Below are positions 7,567 through 12,170 of a stretch of 12,170 nucleotides of DNA, piece by piece (within the stretch, counting starts at the first letter, position 1; every line of letters starts with the position of its first letter). Under the pieces are notes generated by a model that saw nothing but the letters and a program-made list of their open reading frames with translations, was not told where the DNA came from and searched no databases. Origin of the DNA: an uncultured Blautia sp. (GTDB lineage: Bacteria > Bacillota > Clostridia > Lachnospirales > Lachnospiraceae). The position numbers and the translations under genes were made by a program. The DNA lies in contig NZ_CAKRNY010000073.1 in assembly GCF_934371575.1 (NCBI RefSeq), positions 1 to 12,170 on the forward strand, written 5' to 3'.

Positions 7567-9897
7567 ATGTATATGAATTTTTGTAATAACTGGAGCTGTA
7601 CGAGACAGGAAACCGGTGAAATTGTTCCTGTTACATTACCACATGATGCCATGCTATCGGAAAAAATGCTTTCAAACAGTAAGGGGGCACATAACATTGG
7701 CTGGTACAGAGGAGGTGACTATATATATGAAAAAAAATTTACGGTTCCTGACTTATACCAAAATCAGTTTGTTTATTTTGAATTTGAAGGTGTTTACAAA
7801 GATGCCGAAGTATGGATTAATGACCAGTATGCCGGCAGTAACGCTTATGGATATACTGGTTTTCTAATCTATGCGAATTCATTTTTACAGGAAGGTGAAA
7901 ATACCATTCGTGTTTCTGTTCAAAATAGTGATCAGCCTAATAGCCGCTGGTATACCGGAACTGGTATTTATCGTCCAGTTTCTCTGCATATTCTGCCGGA
8001 AGCACACTTGCTTCCCTATGGGGTGAAAATTCGCACCAGCAATTGGACAAAAAAGGAAATTGAATTGTCTGTCCAGACTAGCCAGACCGGCCATTTAAAA
8101 TTTGAAATACTGGACGAGTCGAAACCGATCTGGACACAGGAAGCAACTACCGATGGTACTTTTCAACTTCAAATTCAACTGAATGATATAGAATTGTGGT
8201 CACCCCAACACCCGAAATTATATCAACTACGTGTAACCTTCGGAGAAGATATTCAAGAAGAAACTTTTGGCGTCAGAGGCTTATTTACAGACAGCAAAAC
8301 TGGTCTGTGCATCAATGGTCAGAGAGTTATTCTGCGAGGTGCATGCATCCACCATGATAACGGTATTCTAGGTGCCTGTGCATATGCCGAAGCTGAATCC
8401 AGAAAAATCCGTTTACTCAAAGCGGCTGGGTACAATGCCATCCGAAGTGCACACAATCCCTGCTCAAAAGCCATGCTGGAAGCCTGTGACCGCGAAGGAA
8501 TCCTTGTCATGGATGAATATGTCGATATGTGGTATATTCACAAAACGAAATATGATTATGCACTGCATATGGAAAATAACTATAAAAAGGATTTAAAAGC
8601 CATGGTAGACAAAGATTATAATCATCCATCTGTAATCATGTATTGTACGGGAAATGAAGTGGCGGAAACCGGTCAGCCGCATGGTATTGAGCTTTGTGGA
8701 AAGATGACGGATTATCTCCACACGCTTGACCCCGATCGTCCGGTTACCTGCGGAATTAATATCTTTTTTAATTTTCTGCACTCTCTTGGTTTTGGTGTTT
8801 ATACCGATGAAAAAGCCGATGCAAATTCTAATCCTGCCGTGGGAAGTGCTTTCTACAATAAGTTAGCTATGCTGTTCGGTGCACCGTTTATGAAATTTGG
8901 TGCTACCTTGCATGGTTCCGATGTCAAAACAAGAGATTCTTTTTCCAGGATGGATATAGCCGGATACAATTATGGTATCTGGAGGTATAGAAAAGATGTA
9001 AAAAAATATCCAAATCGTGTTATTGTTGGAACCGAAACCTTCTGTGCAGACGCATATCGTTTTTGGGAAGATGCAAAAAAATACCCTGCTGTGATTGGTG
9101 ATTTTGTATGGGCGGGTATGGACTATCTGGGCGAGGTTGCCGGTGATGTATGGAACTCCGACGAGTATGCACCTACCCAAACTCCCGGTCCCGGCTGGAC
9201 AGGTGCCGGTGGAGGCAGAGTCAATATGGTTGGCACTGAAACTGCAGAAGCGGCTTATACAAAGGTTGCTTTTGAGCTCGCTCCAATTGGCATGGGCGTT
9301 ATTCCTGCACACCGCGCAAAAGATGCATATATTGCTCCTGCCTGGAATCTTACCAATGCAGTCAGAAGCTGGTCATGGAATGGATGCGAAGGAAACAAAA
9401 CATGGGTAGAAGTTTACGCTCGTGCACATACTGTAGAGTTACTAATTAACGGAAAAAAAGTAGGACGAAAAAGAATTCACAGCGGCTGCCGTGTTGTTTT
9501 TCCTGTCACTTATGAACCGGGAGAAGTAAAAGCAATCTCTTATGACAAAAACCATAAAAAACTGGCAGAAATCAGTATGTGCAGTGCTGTTGATTCCACG
9601 AAACTAACTCTACTTCCCGAAAAAAGCAATGGTCGTTTAACCTTTATAAAACTTCAGTATACAGACGAAAACGGGATTGTCAAGCCCCTTGAACGCGGGG
9701 TTATTACCGTGACCGTCCGCGGAGGAAAATTACTCGGCCTTGGAAGTGCTGCGCCATATACAAAATTTAGTTATCTCTCAAATAAAACCGACACTTATTA
9801 TGGGGAGGCACTGGCTGTCATACAGTCAGATAGCAAAACTCCCTTAACTGTGATTGCAGAAAGTCCATATGGACGGGAATCACTTATATTAAATTAA
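7567..9897 (+). CDS. Cytoplasmic GH2 beta-galactosidase-like glycoside hydrolase
   Basis: A 776-residue GH2 enzyme. The N-terminal sugar-binding jelly roll (about 1-145; WYRGGDYIYEKKF, GTGIYRPV) is followed by an immunoglobulin-like domain (about 150-240) and the (beta/alpha)8 barrel (about 245-560). Family signatures are RGACIHHDNG (258-266), YNAIRSAHNP (289-298), acid/base Glu364 in TGNEV and nucleophile Glu490 in VGTETF. The C-terminal 200 residues form beta-rich domains of the DUF4982/Ig type. No signal peptide is visible, so it should act in the cytoplasm on imported oligosaccharides, unlike the anchored GH3 enzyme. GH2 members of this layout are mostly beta-galactosidases, but beta-glucuronidase or other activity cannot be excluded. 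The ATG at 7567 has GAGG seven bases upstream. Transcribed divergently from the GH3 operon, probably under the same regulator. No sugar transporter is seen nearby. No clear terminator follows the stop. Confidence 0.9.
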   Translation: MYMNFCNNWSCTRQETGEIVPVTLPHDAMLSEKMLSNSKGAHNIGWYRGGDYIYEKKFTVPDLYQNQFVYFEFEGVYKDAEVWINDQYAGSNAYGYTGFLIYANSFLQEGENTIRVSVQNSDQPNSRWYTGTGIYRPVSLHILPEAHLLPYGVKIRTSNWTKKEIELSVQTSQTGHLKFEILDESKPIWTQEATTDGTFQLQIQLNDIELWSPQHPKLYQLRVTFGEDIQEETFGVRGLFTDSKTGLCINGQRVILRGACIHHDNGILGACAYAEAESRKIRLLKAAGYNAIRSAHNPCSKAMLEACDREGILVMDEYVDMWYIHKTKYDYALHMENNYKKDLKAMVDKDYNHPSVIMYCTGNEVAETGQPHGIELCGKMTDYLHTLDPDRPVTCGINIFFNFLHSLGFGVYTDEKADANSNPAVGSAFYNKLAMLFGAPFMKFGATLHGSDVKTRDSFSRMDIAGYNYGIWRYRKDVKKYPNRVIVGTETFCADAYRFWEDAKKYPAVIGDFVWAGMDYLGEVAGDVWNSDEYAPTQTPGPGWTGAGGGRVNMVGTETAEAAYTKVAFELAPIGMGVIPAHRAKDAYIAPAWNLTNAVRSWSWNGCEGNKTWVEVYARAHTVELLINGKKVGRKRIHSGCRVVFPVTYEPGEVKAISYDKNHKKLAEISMCSAVDSTKLTLLPEKSNGRLTFIKLQYTDENGIVKPLERGVITVTVRGGKLLGLGSAAPYTKFSYLSNKTDTYYGEALAVIQSDSKTPLTVIAESPYGRESLILN

Positions 9898-10036
9898 TAA
9901 CAGTAATACACGAAAATATCCCTATACAAAATAAACGCCTTGCCATGTCTTCAAAGGCACCTGTTGCATCATCATTGCATATAGCGAATTGCGCCCATGT
10001 TAAATTAGGATAATTTTCTTCAATATTATTTACCAT
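9884..10036 (-). pseudogene. Truncated N-terminal fragment of an unidentified, possibly defence-type gene
   Basis: The frame from ATG 10036 begins MVNNIEENYPNLTWAQFAIC and continues to FEDMARRLF by about 9929, then changes to a hydrophobic tail and stops at 9884, overlapping the last 14 bases of the convergent GH2 gene. The opening (acidic start, TW..F..CN, then AFEDMxRxLF) resembles the first 35-40 residues of large bacterial proteins with an FExLCRDLL-type start, several of which are restriction- or defence-related. That similarity is from memory and weak. The fragment is far too short to be complete, so it looks like a remnant cut near 9929. An in-frame ATG at 10072 has no ribosome site; AAAGGG precedes 10036 at a long spacing. 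Confidence 0.4.
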
Positions 10037-10091
10037 GTACAAATTGTTCCCTTTCTTATAATCAAAAAACATAAAATAATTTGTATTCTAC

Positions 10092-10120
10092 AAAAGGACA
10101 GGTCAAAAACAGACCTGCCC
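10092..10120 (-). terminator. Rho-independent terminator after the DUF4160 operon
   Basis: In the minus-strand RNA a 9-bp stem (arms 10112-10120 and 10096-10104, one G-U wobble) with a 7-base loop is followed by UUUUG. It lies about 50 bases after the DUF4160 stop. The plus strand has no U-run after the stem, so it serves the leftward operon. The U-run is short. Confidence 0.65.
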
Positions 10121-10171
10121 ATCTATAATAATATTTCATTATTTTACTACACAAAAATCATAATAATGATA

Positions 10172-10453
10172 TTATTTTTCTCCGTAAAATCCAGTGTCAG
10201 ATAATTCCATCCATTTTAGGTACATTTCTTTATAATGTTCTTTTATAAAGGCTCTTATTTTGCGTACTTCACGCTCTGTAAGAGTTCCCTGCTTTTCCAC
10301 CGTGGTATCACCGTTACTTTTTACAAAAAATTTAGCTGAACCGGCTTCGGTCAATTTTCTATCACTTGCATGTACATGCATTGCTTCGATCACACAGCTT
10401 GCGGTATAATACAGGTAATAACCGCACACTTTAAATTCATAATATTTGGGCAC
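10172..10453 (-). CDS. DUF4160 family protein
   Basis: A 93-residue soluble protein of the DUF4160 type. It opens MPKYYEFKVCGYYLYY, carries the family's histidine motif MHVHAS (25-30), then AKFFV (40-44) and a C-terminal helix pair (TLTEREVRKIRAFIKEHYKE) as in other members. Its function is not established; the family is often coded in small paired cassettes, sometimes viewed as toxin-antitoxin-like. The start is a GTG at 10453 with GGAGG seven bases upstream, a site that lies within the last codons of the gene before it; only two bases separate the genes. It is last in a three-gene operon. Compared with typical members it has a few extra C-terminal residues. Confidence 0.82.
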   Translation of the reverse strand: MPKYYEFKVCGYYLYYTASCVIEAMHVHASDRKLTEAGSAKFFVKSNGDTTVEKQGTLTEREVRKIRAFIKEHYKEMYLKWMELSDTGFYGEK

Positions 10454-10455
10454 GG

Positions 10456-10683
10456 CTATTCCTCCATAAATTGTTTGTTATTTAAATAATAATCTAATAC
10501 AATTTGGTTTTCGATATCGTCCATGTTCGTTTCAACAATTTTATCATTATAAATTACGGCTGCATGATTTAACTGATTCAGATTAAGAACACGAATATAT
10601 TTGTTTTCCTGCGTAAAAGCATAACCATTAATAATCATGTCTGCTTTATCGGCTACATTTTTTATATCAAGCTGCATAGTCAA
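10456..10683 (-). CDS. Small conserved-looking protein of the DUF4160 operon
   Basis: A 75-residue acidic soluble protein that I do not recognise. It has no membrane segment. Features are a beta-rich start (ADMIINGYAFTQENKYIRVL), a central VIYNDKIVETN and a helical acidic end. The start is uncertain: the strong AAGGAGG at 10696-10690 is six bases from a TTG at 10683 and twelve from an ATG at 10677, so the TTG fits spacing better. Either way it overlaps the end of the preceding gene by 11-17 bases. Its middle position between two small proteins with matching ribosome sites argues for a real gene and a shared complex or pathway with DUF4160; that is inference. Confidence 0.7.
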   Translation of the reverse strand: MTMQLDIKNVADKADMIINGYAFTQENKYIRVLNLNQLNHAAVIYNDKIVETNMDDIENQIVLDYYLNNKQFMEE

Positions 10684-10954
10684 TGCGAACCTCCTTGATC
10701 GGATTTAAAAATTCATCTACATCATAATATAAATTTTGCAAGATTGGTATCAGATCGATATACTCTTCCATTTCATTAAGGTTTTTATATTTTGCAGTTA
10801 CGACCAGGTATCCATGATCCCATTCTTTAATACTTGTATATTTTTCTAATTTCGAAGAAGTTACAAAGCGAATCACTTGATTTCTAAAGATGAAAATCGT
10901 ATACTGATGATCGCTTTTTAAAACGGCACAATCTTCTTTTTTTTGTACATTCAT
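10667..10954 (-). CDS. First small protein of the DUF4160 operon
   Basis: A 95-residue soluble protein with no family I can name. It is a mixed alpha/beta sequence: IFIFRNQVIRFVTS, then WDHGYLVVTAKY, then an acidic helix (LNEMEEYIDLIPILQNLYYD) and FLNPIKEVRI, the last resembling the C-terminal end of small DUF2442-like partners of DUF4160, though I cannot confirm this. The ATG at 10954 has GGAGG ten bases upstream and lies about 25 bases from the predicted transcript start. It overlaps the next gene. As leader gene of the three it has the only ATG with no rival. Confidence 0.72.
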   Translation of the reverse strand: MNVQKKEDCAVLKSDHQYTIFIFRNQVIRFVTSSKLEKYTSIKEWDHGYLVVTAKYKNLNEMEEYIDLIPILQNLYYDVDEFLNPIKEVRIDYAA

Positions 10955-10985
10955 CCGTCAGACACCTCCGATTTTTTATGAACAT

Positions 10986-11014
10986 ATTATAGCATTGTTC
11001 ATTACTGTTGTCAT
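10986..11014 (-). promoter_or_regulatory. Strong promoter of the three-gene DUF4160 operon
   Basis: On the minus strand -35 ATGACA (11014-11009, five of six consensus bases), a 17-base spacer, and a perfect extended -10 TGCTATAAT (TATAAT at 10991-10986). This is the best sigma-70-type promoter in the window. The start point near 10979 gives a leader of about 25 bases. Confidence 0.75.
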
Positions 11015-11400
11015 TCAGTTTCTTAGTAGTAGGCGGAAAATCTGTACTGAAGGAAAGTAATTTTTTTATAGTTTGAGATAATATGAACAATTTCTAGGAA
11101 AGCAAAATGCACTTCTGTTCTGCTTTGAAATCTCTATCTGAGAGTGTAGACTGCCCTTTGAGATTTTGGACAGATTCGACATGACCTGAGTGCAGACTGT
11201 TATTTTGACATTAAAATTGGAATTTCCCAGATTTTATGCGGATTGCGGAGACATGAAACGGCTGTTTTTCGTTCAGAAAAGCCGCTGTTTTAGCGTACGA
11301 TAATGCTACAATGAAGGGGGCATTGAAATAAAAAGTTTAGTTAAAAGTTGCTTCAAAACATGGTCAAAAATGGCCCTTGGCCAGCGTATCATTTTGTACC
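11015..11400. other. Gene-free stretch with short inverted repeats
   Basis: No convincing gene on either strand. Inverted repeats include AAAGCA/TGCTTT (about 11099-11126), AAATCTC/GAGATTT (about 11128-11166) and CGGCT/AGCCG with paired T/A runs (about 11260-11284). GATAATGCTACAAT followed by AAGGGGG (about 11299-11321) looks like a promoter and ribosome site on the plus strand, but only short frames without a good start follow. The block may be a decayed or dispersed non-coding element; this cannot be settled from one copy. Confidence 0.35.
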
Positions 11401-11401
11401 G

Positions 11402-11454
11402 TTTGGTACCAAATAACACGAGGTGGCACTAAAATTTCGTACCAGACAACACGA
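11402..11454. repeat. Imperfect 20-base direct repeat, 33-base period
   Basis: Units at 11402-11421 and 11435-11454 share 17 of 20 bases around GTACCAnAnAACACGA. The first unit overlaps the perfect palindrome TTTGGTACCAAA (11403-11414). A further CAACACGA lies at about 11524-11531 inside the radical SAM gene stub. Function unknown; a binding-site cluster or decayed tandem duplication are possibilities. Confidence 0.5.
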
Positions 11455-11461
11455 AATATTA

Positions 11462-11641
11462 TTATATGCTAGCAGAAAGCAAAAGATGGAAATAGTATGC
11501 CACAGACATCCGGGAAGGAAAAACAACACGAATGGCCACATCTTTTTTATCCTTTTCAACAGAGTTGACTTCACCGCCAATGTACCGTGCGGCTTTATCA
11601 ACTTTAAGTAATATTTCATCACTAAGTGCTAATTTTCTCAT
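11462..11641 (-). pseudogene. Frameshifted 5' stub of a TIGR03960-type B12-binding radical SAM gene
   Basis: From ATG 11641, with AAAGG six bases upstream, the frame reads MRKLALSDEILLKVDKAARY, then IGGEVNSVEKDKKDVAIR. That is the characteristic N-terminus of the TIGR03960 family of B12-binding radical SAM proteins, whose full members exceed 600 residues. After R38 (11528) the frame is lost. In the frame shifted by one base the next conserved block, CFSFPDV, appears at 11525-11505 (family: FCFPDVYEIGMS), showing a one-base deletion or equivalent. After that only faint similarity remains and the original frame ends at 11462 after 59 codons. The intact family gene usually sits beside rng, rplU and rpmA, none of which is here, so this is probably a leftover copy of the 5' end. 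Confidence 0.75.
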
Positions 11642-12170
11642 ATTTTTCCTTTCATAAACTGTATATATTAAACAAAATATACGTGAGCTTTGCGAAACAT
11701 GGATTGCCGTGGTACTATTTCATGAAATTAAAATTTGGCCACAAACATTATAAAAAACAGTCACGTCTTTTAACATAATTTGAGTTCAAAAAACGGGTTT
11801 GGTCATTATTGTAATCATAGTAATAGAATCGTTTTAGTATTATTCCTGAAATAGCCGTTAGCAATAACTTTTATTATAACCAGAATCCAGGGGAAGTGCA
11901 AGCATAGAATTTGGCGAAGACATGGTTTTTCCAGTTGTGTAGATTGAGGATGCCGAGTTTTTGCAGCAATAAAAGCTTCTTTTGAACAAATTTGTGGAAG
12001 CCGCAATAGGTATAAAAAATGGCAGACGATCTCGTTATTAAGTCGGCTGCCCATTGATTATATAGTATATTGTTTTTGGCGTTTTGATAGTTCGACAAAC
12101 TGTTAAGGAAACAATCGGAGTTGGTGTAAACGAAAAAGCAGCCTTGAGTTCTGATAAAAACTGCCCTTTC
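11642..12170. other. No recognised gene; unidentified open frame at right edge
   Basis: No recognisable gene. A minus-strand frame is open from the window edge (12170) to a TAA at 11874-11876, 98 codons, including NILYNQWAADLITRSSAIF and KNHVFAKFYACTSPGFWL. It has no family I know and is unusually rich in Phe, Tyr, Cys and Asn, so it may be the 3' end of a gene entering from the right or chance. A perfect palindrome ATTTCATGAAAT lies near 11728-11739. The stretch fits degraded intergenic DNA. Confidence 0.25.

Noticed and set aside
7737..7743. ATTTACG inside the GH2 gene
   Set aside because: Single copy within coding sequence and without a second half-site at about 21 bases.
8863..9312. A 149-codon minus-strand frame inside the GH2 gene
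   Set aside because: It lies antisense to conserved GH2 barrel sequence, including the nucleophile region, with no start signal.
11389..11622. A 77-codon hydrophobic minus-strand frame across the radical SAM stub
   Set aside because: It lies in a different frame from the conserved N-terminus, has no ribosome site and shows no family similarity.
11150..12169. ACTGCCCTTT at 11150-11159 and 12160-12169 as possible ends of a mobile element
   Set aside because: A 10-base exact match in 12 kb is expected by chance many times, and the flanks do not match.

Overview
The window looks like an AT-rich chromosomal segment from a gut or rumen clostridium, most likely a Lachnospiraceae-type Firmicute. 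The grounds are strong AGGAGG-type ribosome sites, clostridial domain-swapped GH3 enzymes, an AgrC/LytTR-type two-component pair and a DUF4160 gene cluster. I recognised no tRNA, rRNA, CRISPR array or complete mobile element.

Left and centre (about 76-9897) form a carbohydrate-use locus. A divergent promoter region (7322-7566) drives two units. Leftward run a large surface-anchored GH3 glycosidase (4157-7297), an overlapping small four-helix membrane protein (3775-4167) and, after an RNA hairpin, a membrane-anchored alpha/beta-hydrolase (2622-3692). Next, with its own promoter, comes a LytTR response regulator (1802-2509) translationally coupled to a GHKL-type sensor kinase (516-1805), followed at once by the decayed 5' end of a second GH3 gene (76-439). 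Rightward runs a cytoplasmic GH2 beta-galactosidase-like enzyme (7567-9897).

The most notable signal is in the divergent region. Four near-identical 10-bp half-sites (ATTYACGYYA) form two tandem pairs. Each pair has a 21-bp period, the pairs point in opposite directions, and each lies at exactly the same distance from the predicted -35 box of the promoter it faces. Tandem half-sites about 21-22 bp apart are the hallmark of LytTR regulators, so the simplest model is that the neighbouring LytTR pair co-activates the surface GH3 operon and the intracellular GH2. That link is inference.

Right side (9898-12170) is accessory or decaying. It holds a truncated N-terminal gene fragment running into the end of the GH2 gene, a terminator, a compact three-gene operon of small proteins ending in DUF4160 with a strong promoter (10172-11014), and then about 1.1 kb with no intact gene. 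That last stretch contains a frameshifted 5' stub of a TIGR03960-type B12-binding radical SAM gene (11462-11641), a 33-bp-period direct repeat, palindromes and an unidentified open frame running off the right edge.
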